Positions 43,101 through 50,710 of a DNA stretch of 64,000 nucleotides are shown one piece after another. The DNA comes from an uncultured Verrucomicrobiota bacterium. GTDB taxonomy: Bacteria; Verrucomicrobiota; Verrucomicrobiia; Opitutales; Opitutaceae. The notes under the pieces are model-generated. The model ran no database searches and had not been told where the DNA came from. It saw only the letters and a list, made by a program, of their open reading frames with translations. Numbering within the stretch: position 1 is the first letter of the stretch; every line of letters begins with the position of its first letter. The stretch spans positions 62,001-126,000 of the forward strand of contig CAIQAB010000002.1 in assembly GCA_903869675.1 (NCBI GenBank), given 5' to 3'. The position numbers were made by a program, and so were the translations under genes.

Positions 43101-43761
43101 AATTTGGAAGTGTGTCCCAGAGTGTTTTATCGCTCTTAAGAAAAAGACTACGATTGCCGCCTGCTGAGATTTGGATTATATCCGCCAACCCTCCTACTTG
43201 AACAGGCCATGATCTGGAGGAACTGGACATACTGAACAGAGAATTATCGCCCAACTGCCCCCAGGTATTGTTGCCGCAAGCCCAAGCGGAACCGTCCATT
43301 TTTAAGAAAAGGCTATGGTAGTAGCCGGTGGAGATGGCCTTTACCCCGGACATTACCTGTATTAAAGTATTCCTATCTGTTGTTGTGCCATCGCCCAATT
43401 GGCCATACGAGTTTTGGCCCGTGGCCCAAACTGTTCCGTCGCCCTTAAGTATCATGCTATAAAAGTATCCGCATGCAATAGCCTGGGCATTTTCCATGAT
43501 TTTAACGGGAACTAGGCGATCCGTATTAGACCCGTCGCCGAGCTGGCCGCATGAGTTGCTACCAAAGGCCCACACCGAACCGTCTGATTTGAGAATCAGA
43601 CTATGTAACCCGCCCGCCGCTACCTGAGGCTGCACTACTGTCTGAGCGAAACAAACTGACGCCCCGCCAGTCAGGACCGCAACCAGCAGACTAACCCGTG
43701 CTATCAAGCCGGGAAGCCATGAGGCCGTGGATAAGGAGTTCGGATTGGGGTTTTTTTTCAT
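40150..43761 (-). CDS. secreted RCC1-repeat and Ig-like repeat protein
   Basis: 1,203 residues. A signal peptide (up to about CFAQ, residue 39) is followed by an RCC1-type beta-propeller region (about residues 40-390) with copies of VWAFGSNSCGQLGDG, VWATGQNSYGQLGDG and WACGNNTWGQLGD. Eight Ig-like domains of about 85 residues follow (positions 40537-42576), then DSDGDGISDALE (calcium-binding type 3 repeat-like) and a C-terminal region ending in STQFYRLRSQ that I recognise from verrucomicrobial secreted proteins. The start ATG at 43761 has an AGGA site. The RCC1 part is markedly AT-richer than its surroundings. A surface or secreted binding role is likely; the ligand is unknown. Confidence 0.9.
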   Translation of the reverse strand: MKKNPNPNSLSTASWLPGLIARVSLLVAVLTGGASVCFAQTVVQPQVAAGGLHSLILKSDGSVWAFGSNSCGQLGDGSNTDRLVPVKIMENAQAIACGYFYSMILKGDGTVWATGQNSYGQLGDGTTTDRNTLIQVMSGVKAISTGYYHSLFLKMDGSAWACGNNTWGQLGDNSLFSMSSSSRSWPVQVGGLADIIQISAGGNRSLFLKSDKTLWDTLPNLTYYSYYYYSSTWQVASDVSSMSAGPYHAVYLKSNLTAWTFGRDNYYGQLGHSLQTGDHTQVLSNVMSVSAGAAYSLFVKADQTLWGCGNAAHFLFLGSSTTSGAPPLSQITQFADQTFAATANSNSEMNAITHSLFIKTDGTVFGCGYNTYGQLAQQNTGLVYTTPVYITTTASRPFIQTHPVSQSIASGSGLSISVTAAGFPSPTYQWRKNGVSIPGAVASTLSLVSAALADAGSYSCLITNVAGSVTSSAATLTVYPETNLVIRTQPASQGINLGNSVTFSVLATSIEPIGYQWRKNGISISGATSSSYTIPAVSSTDAANYTCIVSDPDELLLTTAATLTVQIAPAITSQPSSLTVNQNASAAFSITATGTPAPTYQWQLNGSDVSGATSASYTIASTQAANAGSYTCVVTNAAGSVTSSAATLTVQIPPAITSQPSSLTVNQNASAAFSITATGTPAPTYQWRLNGTNISGATAASYSVASAQAANAGSYTCVVTNAAGSVTSAAATLTVQIAPAITSQPTSLAVLQNSAAVLSITATGTPAPTYQWRLNGTNISGATAASYSIASAQAANAGSYTCVVTNAAGSVTSAAATLTVQIAPAITAQPTSLTVNQNASAVLSVTATGTPAPTYQWRLNGTNISSATSASYTIASTQAANAGTYTCVVTNVAGSVTSSAATLTVQIPPAITVQPTSLSVLQNAAAVFSITATGTPAPTYQWKFNGTSISGATETSYSIASAQTANAGNYTCVVTNAAGSVTSNIATLTVNIPVAITAQPASLSVNPAASATFGVTATGTGPLGYQWRKNGRDIAGATASTLTLTNVRFLDEAKYTCAVSNSFGSVLSTAATLTVTISPTSPDSDGDGISDALETYLSVFGLDPAVNSTEEWVRLLAMIPDLGVYYTASQMRDLAVGSPTLQRGVNGNFLLDVTVQESTDLNTWTKRTLSAPMLTYPGGVLRLELPPLDSSTQFYRLRSQPAP
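40537..42576 (-). repeat. tandem Ig-domain coding repeats, about 255-bp period
   Basis: Eight consecutive coding units of about 85 codons. Units 3 to 7 (about 40.79-42.06 kb) are the most alike: each carries variants of ITATGTPAPTYQW, then NAGSYTCVVTNAAGSVTS and ATLTVQ. Similarity at DNA level is high enough for recombination to change the copy number. Confidence 0.85.
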
Positions 43762-43878
43762 AAATTTCCTGAAGGGGGTTAGCGGTAAATGCAGCCTCCC
43801 CAACCCATATTTCAGGAGGGTGAGTCTGCTTAAGCACTCCAATTACGCCTAGATCGAGACGTTAAAAGTCAACAAAAA

Positions 43879-43898
43879 TACGTCATGATCATGGCGTA
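43879..43898. promoter_or_regulatory. 20-bp dyad, candidate operator at XRE regulator start
   Basis: tacgtcatgatcatggcgta is a palindrome with 9 of 10 matching half-site positions and a perfect catgatcatg centre. It ends on the first base of the ATG of the downstream helix-turn-helix gene and lies in the 136-base gap between it and the divergent RCC1/Ig gene. This is a good place for autorepression or for joint control of both genes. Confidence 0.6.
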
Positions 43899-44206
43899 TG
43901 CCCTTGATCCCGCTAATCGCCGAACGATTGCGGGCTCTGCGTTTACGACATGGGATTACGCAAGAGGAAGCTGCTGCCATGATGGCACTTAGCCTGCGGT
44001 TCTACCAATTGCTGGAGTCGGGACGAAAAAAGCAGATCTGGCTCGAAACCGTAGAGCGCGCGGCCGCCGCCTATGGTTTACAAGCCTGCGACTTGATCGC
44101 TCCGCAGTTGCCCGAAGTCTCCCAAGTGCAGCGGGTGCTGGCCGAAAGCAGCGTCCACTACAAACGCCGGAGGCGCGGGCCTTATGGTGTGGCGCCAACC
44201 GTGTAA
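43898..44206 (+). CDS. XRE-family helix-turn-helix regulator
   Basis: 102 residues. The N-terminal HTH (IAERLRALRLRHGITQEEAA, then LSLRFYQLLESGRKKQIWLETVERAAAAYG) fits the XRE fold. The C-terminal 30 residues are basic and unknown. The ATG at 43898 overlaps the dyad 43879-43898. It is divergent from the RCC1/Ig gene and could regulate it, itself or the neighbouring accessory genes. Confidence 0.85.
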   Translation: MPLIPLIAERLRALRLRHGITQEEAAAMMALSLRFYQLLESGRKKQIWLETVERAAAAYGLQACDLIAPQLPEVSQVQRVLAESSVHYKRRRRGPYGVAPTV

Positions 44207-44244
44207 GACTTGCGCTGCAGGGATGCCGGATGATCAGCAGCGGA

Positions 44245-44356
44245 TTTTTAACCGCAGATGCCGCCGATACCCGCAGATAAAAACTCCGGCATCCGCGCTA
44301 TTCGAGGTTAAAAGACTTTCTCCCGCAGAGACGCCGAGGCGCGGAGAAGAAATGAT
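44245..44356. repeat. intergenic repeat block (ccgcagat / cgcagagacgc type)
   Basis: Within the gap 44207-44479 the sequence has ttttaaccgcagatgccgcc, a second cgcagat and, at 44324-44350, a 27-base word starting cgcagagacgccgaggcg that recurs at 45300-45326 with one difference (c to g). No reading frame is supported. Confidence 0.75.
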
Positions 44357-44479
44357 CCTCCCCCGAATCGCCCTGCTACTCGCCTCCGGCTGCAAAATCT
44401 CGGCTAACGTGTAATGCTAACGGCCGGAGTTATTGGATAAATCAACTGCGGTTTAGCCCCCCGCACTCAAAAGCCTGGT

Positions 44480-44914
44480 TCAGGGCCGATCCCGGGGAAG
44501 GAGACCGAGCGATGGGGCTGCGAGGGTTTGATGACGGTCGAAGGTGAATATTTCGGCAAAGCCGTGATGGCATGCCGTGGCCAAGTGCAAGCCATCAGCC
44601 GTGCGCAGAAAGACGCTGGGGGGCAGCGTGAGGTATAGCTGGGCGGTCGCTTGTGTGATGGTGTTATCCATCGGCAACCACGTCCAAAAGCCCGCCAAGT
44701 CGTCTTGCTGAAACTGGCGGGCGGCGGCGGAGAAATCGGCAGGCGTCCAGCGGCCTTCCCGCAGGCGCCGGTGGAATACGCCCAGCAACTCGGCCCGCGC
44801 CAGTTCCGACAGGCAGACCTCGCCCGGATAAGTCTCCAGGTGGGCGCGGACGGCGGGCGACTCGGCTTCGGGAACGTAGAGTTTGGCCGCGTAGGATGTG
44901 TCGCAAAAAATCAT
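44480..44914 (-). CDS. PIN-domain toxin (VapC-like)
   Basis: 144 residues. All four PIN acidic positions look intact: MIFCDTSYAAKLY, LSELARAELLGVF, FLRTADGLHLATAC and IFTFDRHQTLA. It is a likely ribonuclease toxin. The start overlaps the upstream antitoxin stop by four bases (ATGA). It sits among repeat blocks and other toxin-antitoxin genes, typical of a mobile or accessory segment. Confidence 0.88.
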   Translation of the reverse strand: MIFCDTSYAAKLYVPEAESPAVRAHLETYPGEVCLSELARAELLGVFHRRLREGRWTPADFSAAARQFQQDDLAGFWTWLPMDNTITQATAQLYLTLPPSVFLRTADGLHLATACHHGFAEIFTFDRHQTLAAPSLGLLPRDRP

Positions 44915-45162
44915 CGGTCACCGCGCAACGCATCCAAATCATCCGTCACCGCCGGGCCGGGTGCCCGCTGCATGAGTGCGGCGTATTCGGGAAGAATTTG
45001 GCGGGCGCGGCGCGAAGGTGGAGGAAGGCAATCCGGAGCCACCAATAAGGCCACGGGTTGGCCGCGATCCGTGATCACGGTGGGAGTGCGGGAGCGGGCG
45101 GCGGTGCGCACGCAGCGCCCGGTCTCGGCGTGGAGTTGTTTAATGGTAAGGGCCGCAGGCAT
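44911..45162 (-). CDS. Phd/YefM-type antitoxin
   Basis: 83 residues. ALTIKQLHAETGRCVRTAAR followed by PTVITDRGQPVALLV is the Phd/YefM DNA-binding pattern, and the C-terminal tail would bind the toxin. It overlaps the downstream PIN toxin by four bases and forms a complete pair with it. A tgacacagtgtca palindrome lies just upstream of the ATG (about 45165-45177) and may be its operator. Confidence 0.85.
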   Translation of the reverse strand: MPAALTIKQLHAETGRCVRTAARSRTPTVITDRGQPVALLVAPDCLPPPSRRARQILPEYAALMQRAPGPAVTDDLDALRGDR

Positions 45163-45164
45163 GG

Positions 45165-45177
45165 TGACACAGTGTCA
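45165..45177. promoter_or_regulatory. tgacacagtgtca palindrome, candidate antitoxin operator
   Basis: Perfect 13-base palindrome around a central base, starting three bases upstream of the antitoxin ATG. Phd-type antitoxins usually repress their own promoter at such dyads; the assignment is by position. Confidence 0.5.
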
Positions 45178-45189
45178 CTTGACGGGGCG

Positions 45190-45330
45190 GTTTGTCAATG
45201 CCGTCGATATCCGCCGATAAACAATCCAGCATCCGCGCCCATCTGCGATATCCGCGGTTAAATCGTTGCTATGCAGGGTTTAAAACGCAGACATTTTAAC
45301 GCAGAGACGCGGAGGCGCGGAGAAGAGGCT
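45190..45330. repeat. intergenic repeat block with 32-bp and 27-bp dispersed copies
   Basis: 45231-45262 is a 32-base word (atccgcgcccatctgcgata, then tccgcggttaaa) repeated exactly at 46054-46085. 45300-45326 is the cgcagagacgcggaggcgcg copy of the word at 44324. The gap 45163-45443 holds no other gene. Confidence 0.85.
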
Positions 45331-45443
45331 ATCGATCCCAATCGCGTTAGTATAAAATCCTCTGCGTCTATGCGGGGAAAAATTCTTCAGTAAACTTGAA
45401 AAACGGGTTTACTTTTCAAGATAAGCGGCGCAGCCTGATAATC

Positions 45444-45728
45444 GTGATTTTCGAGTGGGATGCCAAGAAAGCCGCCGCCAACCTTGCCAGGCACGGCGTG
45501 GCTTTTGAAGACGCGCGCCGTGGTTTCGAAGATCCGGGCGCGCTGGTGGCCTTTGACGAGGAGCACAGCACACGGGGCGAGTTGCGGTGGTGGTTGCTGG
45601 GTAAAGTGGACGGGCGAGTCATGCTCGTGCGCTACACCCACCGGCCCCACGGCAGAATCCGCATCATCGGCGCCGGTTACTGGCGCATCGGAAAGGAAAT
45701 CTATGAAAAAACACCCTCCCAAGCCTGA
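45444..45728 (+). CDS. brnT: BrnT family toxin
   Basis: 94 residues from a GTG at 45444. The family opening IFEWDAKKAAANLARHGVAF and the middle DPGALVAFDEEHSTRGE, then VDGRVMLVRYTHRPHGRIRI match BrnT ribonuclease-like toxins. An upstream ATG at 45396 would add 16 residues before the conserved start, so I prefer the GTG. The 3' end overlaps the BrnA gene by 26 bases. Confidence 0.85.
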   Translation: MIFEWDAKKAAANLARHGVAFEDARRGFEDPGALVAFDEEHSTRGELRWWLLGKVDGRVMLVRYTHRPHGRIRIIGAGYWRIGKEIYEKTPSQA

Positions 45729-45987
45729 CGCACCTCGCTTTGACGCCGAGGGTTATCAGATCGACATGCGCGACATCAACGGCGAGGCACTGCCCCAGCC
45801 GGGCAAGGTCGAATTCAAGCCTTTCACCCATGGCGGCGCCCGTGCCGGCGCAGGCCGCAAAAAGAGCGGTCGGCAACCGGTCCGGCTGCGCTTGAGCACG
45901 ACCACGCTGGCGCGCCTGCGCGCCCGCGCGCTTGCCGAACACAAACCCCTGTCCGATATCGCGGAGGAGCGGCTGGCTGGCATCTAA
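45703..45987 (+). CDS. brnA: BrnA-type antitoxin
   Basis: 94 residues. It starts inside the toxin gene and has a BrnA-like plan: FDAEGYQIDMRDINGEALPQ, an AGAGRKKSGRQPVRLRLS basic stretch and a C-terminal ribbon-helix-helix-like TTLARLRARALAEHKPLSDI. It should neutralise BrnT and repress the operon. The 26-base overlap implies coupled translation. Confidence 0.8.
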   Translation: MKKHPPKPDAPRFDAEGYQIDMRDINGEALPQPGKVEFKPFTHGGARAGAGRKKSGRQPVRLRLSTTTLARLRARALAEHKPLSDIAEERLAGI

Positions 45988-46032
45988 AACCAAGGGCTGA
46001 TAATCTCTAGGTTATAAGAATCCGAATTTTTG

Positions 46033-46085
46033 ACCACGGATACGACGGACTCAATCCGCGCCCATCTGCGATATCCGCGGTTAAA
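46033..46085. repeat. dispersed repeat copy (32-bp core)
   Basis: 46054-46085 is identical to 45231-45262. It is preceded by accacggatacgacgg, a variant of the cacggat words seen at 39.2 and 50.5 kb. It lies in the gap between brnA and accC. Confidence 0.8.
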
Positions 46086-46112
46086 AGTCTGAAAAGTTTC
46101 AGCGATTGGAAT

Positions 46113-46142
46113 AAAAAGCCCGCCGCGGTTGAGGCGGCGGGC
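46113..46142 (-). terminator. intrinsic terminator after accC
   Basis: Read on the minus strand: gcccgccgc, loop ctcaacc, gcggcgggc, then ttttt. It lies 33 bases beyond the accC stop. Confidence 0.88.
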
Positions 46143-46174
46143 GGAGACTGGAGCGAGCGAAGGGCCGAACGGCT

Positions 46175-47542
46175 TTACTGGGTAAACAGATCGACCGGGG
46201 TGCGGGCGAAGAAGTCTTCCATGTAGGCGGTGGTGGCCTTGCCTTCCATGAAGGTCGGGTCGCTCATGATCGCCTTTTGCAGCGGGATGGTGGTCTTGAT
46301 GCCGCGGATCAGGTATTCGCTGAGGGCGCGGTAGCTGCGCTCGAGGGCGATCTTGCGGGTGGAGCCGAAGCAGATCAGCTTGCCGATCATGGAGTCGTAG
46401 TAGGGCGGGATGGTGTAGCCCGAATACGCGTGGCTATCGACGCGCACGCCATGGCCGCCGGGGGCGTAGTAGAGGCCGATGGTGCCGGGACTGGGCGCGA
46501 AGTTGCGCGCGGGGTCCTCGGCATTGATGCGGCACTCGATGGCGTGCTTGGTGAAGGTGATATCGCTCTGGTCGAAGGCCAGCTTCTCGCCGTTGGCCAC
46601 GAGGATCTGCTGCTTGATCAAATCGATTCCGGTAACCTCTTCGGTGACGGGATGTTCCACCTGGATGCGGGTGTTCATCTCGATGAAGTAATAGTTACCC
46701 TTGGCATCGACGAGGAACTCGATGGTGCCGGCGTTTTGATACTGGGCGGCCTCGGCGGCGCGGATGGCGGCCTTGCCCATCTCCTTGCGGAGGGCGGGCG
46801 TGAGGAAGGGCGAAGGGGACTCCTCGATCAATTTCTGGTGGCGGCGCTGCACGGAGCAATCGCGCTCGCCGAGGTGGAGGGTCTTGCCGTGGCTGTCGGC
46901 GAGGATCTGGAACTCGATGTGGCGGGGCTTCTCGATGTATTTCTCGAGGTAGACGGAGCCGTTGCCAAAGGCTTTCTCGGCCTCGTTGCGGGCCACGTTG
47001 AACTCTTTGGCAAGGGAGACGTCGTTGTGGGCGATGCGCATGCCGCGGCCACCGCCGCCGGCGACGGCCTTGATGATCACGGGGTAACCGATCTTGCGGG
47101 CGATCTTGATGGCCTCGGTCTCGTTAGTCACGGGGCCATCGGAACCGGGCACGGTGGGGACCTTGGCCTTACGCACGGTATCCTTGGCCACGGCCTTGTC
47201 GCCCATCATCTCGATGGACTTGGACTTGGGGCCGATGAACTTGATGTTACACGCCTCGCACTGGGCGGCGAACTTGGCGTTCTCGGACAAAAAGCCGTAG
47301 CCGGGGTGGATGGCATCGACGTCGGCGATCTCGGCGGCGGCGATGATGCGGTCAGCGCGCAGGTAGGAATCGGCGCCTTTGGGGCCGCCGATGCAGATGG
47401 CCTCGTCGGCGAGCTGCACGTGGAGCGACTGGGCATCGGCCTCGGAGTAAACCGCGAGGGTCTTAATGCCGAGCTCGCGGCAGGCGCGGACGATACGGAG
47501 AGCGATTTCGCCGCGGTTGGCGATGAGGACCTTTTGGATCAC
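46175..47542 (-). CDS. accC: acetyl-CoA carboxylase biotin carboxylase subunit
   Basis: Carboxylates biotin on AccB using ATP and bicarbonate, the first half of malonyl-CoA formation. The 455 residues include the N-terminal [20 protein letters not shown], the ATP-grasp glycine loop [15 protein letters not shown], the [20 protein letters not shown] catalytic block and the C-terminal domain [21 protein letters not shown] start. It lies downstream of accB on the same strand, separated by 130 bases that hold an inverted repeat. Confidence 0.97.
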   Translation of the reverse strand: MIQKVLIANRGEIALRIVRACRELGIKTLAVYSEADAQSLHVQLADEAICIGGPKGADSYLRADRIIAAAEIADVDAIHPGYGFLSENAKFAAQCEACNIKFIGPKSKSIEMMGDKAVAKDTVRKAKVPTVPGSDGPVTNETEAIKIARKIGYPVIIKAVAGGGGRGMRIAHNDVSLAKEFNVARNEAEKAFGNGSVYLEKYIEKPRHIEFQILADSHGKTLHLGERDCSVQRRHQKLIEESPSPFLTPALRKEMGKAAIRAAEAAQYQNAGTIEFLVDAKGNYYFIEMNTRIQVEHPVTEEVTGIDLIKQQILVANGEKLAFDQSDITFTKHAIECRINAEDPARNFAPSPGTIGLYYAPGGHGVRVDSHAYSGYTIPPYYDSMIGKLICFGSTRKIALERSYRALSEYLIRGIKTTIPLQKAIMSDPTFMEGKATTAYMEDFFARTPVDLFTQ

Positions 47543-47560
47543 GGGAGGTAAAAATGAGTT

Positions 47561-47653
47561 AACCGCTAAAGCTCGCTAAAAGGCGCCCAACCAATCTTTC
47601 GAAGCACTTCCGAAAGGTCGATGACCAGCGTAATTTAGCGTTCTTTAGCGGTT
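47561..47653. repeat. inverted repeat between accB and accC
   Basis: aaccgctaaagctcgctaaa at 47561-47580 pairs with tttagcgttctttagcggtt at 47634-47653 (18 of 20 positions). The 53-base loop has no frame. It could form a hairpin in the accBC mRNA or be a small mobile repeat. Confidence 0.7.
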
Positions 47654-47672
47654 TAGTGAAATCGGGGTGGGT

Positions 47673-48158
47673 TTAGCCTTGTTTGACCTTGAAGAGCTTC
47701 TGGCCGTATTCGATAGGGGCGCCGTTCTCGACGAGCACTTCCACCACGGTGCCTTTCACCTCGGACTGGATCTCGTTCATGATTTTCATGGCCTCGATGA
47801 TGCAGACCACGCTGGTCTCGGTGACCTTGGTGCCGGGCTCGGCAAAGGCTTTGGACTCGGGGGAGGCGGCCTTGTAGAAGGTGCCGACCATGGGCGACTT
47901 CACGTAAACGATGCCGGCCTCCTCGCCCGCGGGGGCGGGGGCCGGGGCGGGGGCGGCGGGCGCGGGAGCTGCCTCCGCGACGGGCGCGCTCAACACCGGG
48001 AACGGCGTCGCAGAACCGTAGGACTGGGAGCTGATGACCGGCGCGCCGGAAGCTCCGCGACGGATCTTTAACTTAAAGCCCTCCTCCTCGACCGCGAATT
48101 CGGTCAGGTCGGAGCGCTTCATGAGATCGATGACGAGTTTGATTTGTTTGAGGTCCAA
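47673..48158 (-). CDS. accB: biotin carboxyl carrier protein of acetyl-CoA carboxylase
   Basis: 161 residues from a TTG. The N-terminal [20 protein letters not shown], an Ala/Pro-rich linker (about residues 65-90) and the biotinyl domain with the biotinylated lysine in [12 protein letters not shown] near residue 125 match AccB. It carries carboxybiotin between AccC and the carboxyltransferase. The frame is open back to an ATG at 48254, but those 32 residues do not resemble AccB, so the TTG at 48158 is chosen with moderate certainty. Confidence 0.93.
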   Translation of the reverse strand: MDLKQIKLVIDLMKRSDLTEFAVEEEGFKLKIRRGASGAPVISSQSYGSATPFPVLSAPVAEAAPAPAAPAPAPAPAGEEAGIVYVKSPMVGTFYKAASPESKAFAEPGTKVTETSVVCIIEAMKIMNEIQSEVKGTVVEVLVENGAPIEYGQKLFKVKQG

Positions 48159-48524
48159 GGGAAGGGCCTGGGTTGTGGTGTGAATTAAAGGCTGACGGGG
48201 TTTAGACCGCTTCGCCAAGGTGACGTTCAATGATGCCCGTGCGCTTGAAGGCAAATCCCAATTTTTGCCCCGTTTTCACCCTAAAACCGGTAAAAACAGG
48301 CTGAAAAACGGGTAAAGGTGGCGGGGTTTTGAGTTAACCAAGATCGCGAAATCCTCGCGCCGACACTCGCTCAACAGCCCCTTTAGCCGTGAAAACGAGG
48401 GGGGCGCGCACTACCCGACGCAGCGGGCGACGAAGCGCTTGGGATGACCCAAATCGCGGCACGGCCGAGGAGATTTATGGCATTTACGTTACAGCGACGA
48501 GCCGTGGGGGCCGGTGAAAGCCGG
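48159..48524. other. 366-base gap upstream of accB with imperfect hairpin
   Basis: No supported gene. A U-rich imperfect inverted repeat, ccccgttttcaccctaaaac on one side and gctgaaaaacggg on the other (about 48268-48318), lies upstream of accB and could be a leader hairpin. The part up to 48254 may alternatively belong to a longer accB N-terminus. Confidence 0.5.
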
Positions 48525-49610
48525 TCAAATCCGCACAGGACGGCCGGCGGCGGAGGACTCGAAACACGCGTCCAAAACGCGCTGCACTTCGCTGCCTCGG
48601 GCAAAGTCCGGCTGTTCGGGCCGGCCGGTGCGGATGGCGGAAATGAAGCGGGTGTGGTTGTTGGGCGTGGGCTCGGCCCGGACCTCGCGCCAGGTCGCGG
48701 TGGCGGCATCGGCCCCGGCGCAGACGCGGTAGACGTCGGTGCCGAGGTCGGAATCAAAGGACAGGGCGCCAAGGGTGCCGTGGAGTTTCAGGGCGAGGCG
48801 GTTCGGATGGCCGGTGGCCCAGCGGGTCGTATGGATCGTGCCGAGCGCGCCGTTGGCGAACTCGACGTTCATGATGGCGCTATCGTTGGCATCCAGCTGG
48901 TATTCGCCGATGCGGTTGCGCGGAGCCTTGGGGAAAGTCTTGAGCTGGCAATAGACCTGCTTGATCGGTCCCGCCGGAAACGTCGCGAAATCAACAATAT
49001 GCACACCCACGTCGCCCAAGACGCCCTTTGAGCCATGGCCGGTCGAGAGCCGCCAGAGCCAGGCCGGCGTGGTCCGCCAATCGCCCCAAAGCGGAGCGGT
49101 CAACCAGGTTTGCAGGTAGCTGGCCTCGACATGCCGCAGCTCGCCGAGCTCCCCCTGCCCCACCCTCACGGCCATGGCCTGAAGCGCGGACCAATCCCGG
49201 TAGGAAAAATTCACCATCGCCACCGTGCCGGCTTTTTTGGCGGCAGCGACCATGCGGCGCGTCTCGGCGTGGTCGAGCCCGAGAGGTTTTTCGCAAAGCA
49301 CATGTTTACCGGCTTTTAACGCCTGAATAGAGAGCGCGGCGTGAAAGGAGTCAGGGGTCACATTCGAGACTGCGTCGCACGCGACCTCCCGCAGCAGCGT
49401 GCCGGCATCGGTATAAGCGCCGGTGGCCGGGATGCCGTGCCGCGCGCAAAAGTCCACGACCCGCGCCCGGTCCACGTCGCAACCCGCGACGATCTCGACT
49501 CCGGGGATCTGGCGGTAGAGCTCGACGTGACGGTTGGCCATGCCTCCGGTGCCGATGATGGCGACGCGCACGGGCTTGGGTTTGACGGAGGTTTTTTTAG
49601 CGGAGGCCAT
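48525..49610 (-). CDS. Gfo/Idh/MocA family oxidoreductase
   Basis: 361 residues. The N-terminal Rossmann motif VRVAIIGTGGMANRHVELYR, then AGCDVDRARVV and the central HVLCEKPLGLDHAETRRMV are typical of the family; the catalytic-lysine EKP motif is present. The C-terminal domain is a beta sheet. Members oxidise or reduce sugars and cyclitols; the substrate is unknown. It follows the ThuA-like gene by 37 bases, an association common for carbohydrate use. Confidence 0.92.
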   Translation of the reverse strand: MASAKKTSVKPKPVRVAIIGTGGMANRHVELYRQIPGVEIVAGCDVDRARVVDFCARHGIPATGAYTDAGTLLREVACDAVSNVTPDSFHAALSIQALKAGKHVLCEKPLGLDHAETRRMVAAAKKAGTVAMVNFSYRDWSALQAMAVRVGQGELGELRHVEASYLQTWLTAPLWGDWRTTPAWLWRLSTGHGSKGVLGDVGVHIVDFATFPAGPIKQVYCQLKTFPKAPRNRIGEYQLDANDSAIMNVEFANGALGTIHTTRWATGHPNRLALKLHGTLGALSFDSDLGTDVYRVCAGADAATATWREVRAEPTPNNHTRFISAIRTGRPEQPDFARGSEVQRVLDACFESSAAGRPVRI

Positions 49611-49647
49611 GGGATAAGATGGGGGATGGGAATCGACGCCGCCCGGT

Positions 49648-50424
49648 TTAACGATGCCCCGCGGTGGGCCGGACCTCGCTCCCGACATCGGCTGGCAAGG
49701 GCTCGAGGGGCGGCCTGTTCAAACAGCTGTCGGCGATGCGCAGCCCGGAGTGCGCCCAACGCACGCCGTTGGCGATAACCTGTTGGACTTGGGGGTTATG
49801 GTAAGTCGGGTAGGTCTCGTGCCCGGGGCGGAAGTAGAAGATTTTACCGTTGCCCCGCCGCCAGGTGGCACCGGAACGGAATACCTCCCCGCCGGTGAAC
49901 CAGCTGATGAAGATCAACTCGTCGGGGGTCGGGATGCCGAAGGGCTCCCCATACATCTCCTCGGCCGGCAGCTCGAAATAAGCGCCGAGCCCCCGGGCGA
50001 TGGGGTGCGAGGGGCACACCACCCAGAGGCGCTCCTTGTCGGTCGCCTCGCGCCAGGTCAGCGAGCAGGTATCGCCCATGAGGCTCTTGAAGATCTTGGA
50101 GTAATGGCCGCTGTGCAGGACGACCAGGCCCATGCCCTCCAGCACCCGAGCGCGCACCCGGGCGACAACATCATCCGCCACCTCGTGGTGCGCGATATGG
50201 CCCCACCAGACGAGCACATCGGTCTGCTCCAGCGCCTCCACCGTGAGGCCGTGCTCCGGCTCGTCGAGGGTGGCGGTGCGGACCACCAGGTCGGCCTGAT
50301 GCCCCAGCGCATCGGCGATGGTGCGGTGCATGCCGGACGGGTAAAGCGCGGCGACCTTGGGGTTTTTCTTTTCGTGGCGAAACTCGCTCCAGACGGTAAC
50401 GCGGATCAAGGGGGTGGGTGTCAT
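49648..50424 (-). CDS. ThuA-like domain protein
   Basis: 258 residues. The glutamine-amidotransferase-like ThuA fold is suggested by [11 protein letters not shown], then [36 protein letters not shown] and the late [16 protein letters not shown]. ThuA proteins are linked to trehalose and related sugar use. The gene is just upstream of the Gfo/Idh oxidoreductase on the same strand, so the two probably act on one carbohydrate. Exact chemistry unknown. Confidence 0.88.
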   Translation of the reverse strand: MTPTPLIRVTVWSEFRHEKKNPKVAALYPSGMHRTIADALGHQADLVVRTATLDEPEHGLTVEALEQTDVLVWWGHIAHHEVADDVVARVRARVLEGMGLVVLHSGHYSKIFKSLMGDTCSLTWREATDKERLWVVCPSHPIARGLGAYFELPAEEMYGEPFGIPTPDELIFISWFTGGEVFRSGATWRRGNGKIFYFRPGHETYPTYHNPQVQQVIANGVRWAHSGLRIADSCLNRPPLEPLPADVGSEVRPTAGHR

Positions 50425-50710
50425 GGTAAAGAGGGGTTAGGTCGAAGCCATACGAGGCGCCACAGCTAGCAAGAGACGCAAAAAGACGGGGCTACCAGAT
50501 TAGTGGGACCGTTTCTGCGACCTACAACCGGAGAGAGACAAACCTTAAACGCGGATTCCACGGAGGGGCACGGATTGATCGGCCTTATCCATGATTATCA
50601 CCGTGCACCGGACGGGAAACTCGCCCGGCCAAGGCGGCCGAGGCGGAGGTGGACCAGCGAGTTTCTCCTCCGGTTTGCGCGCAGGCTGTGTTTGTTTTCC
50701 CGGATACAGC
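50425..50710. repeat. gap with dispersed repeat remnants
   Basis: Within this 286-base gap, aaacgcggattccacggagg followed by ggcacggattg (about 50547-50577) repeats the cacggagg/cacggat words of the 39.2 kb block. A 77-codon frame over it is not convincing. Nothing else is seen. Confidence 0.55.
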
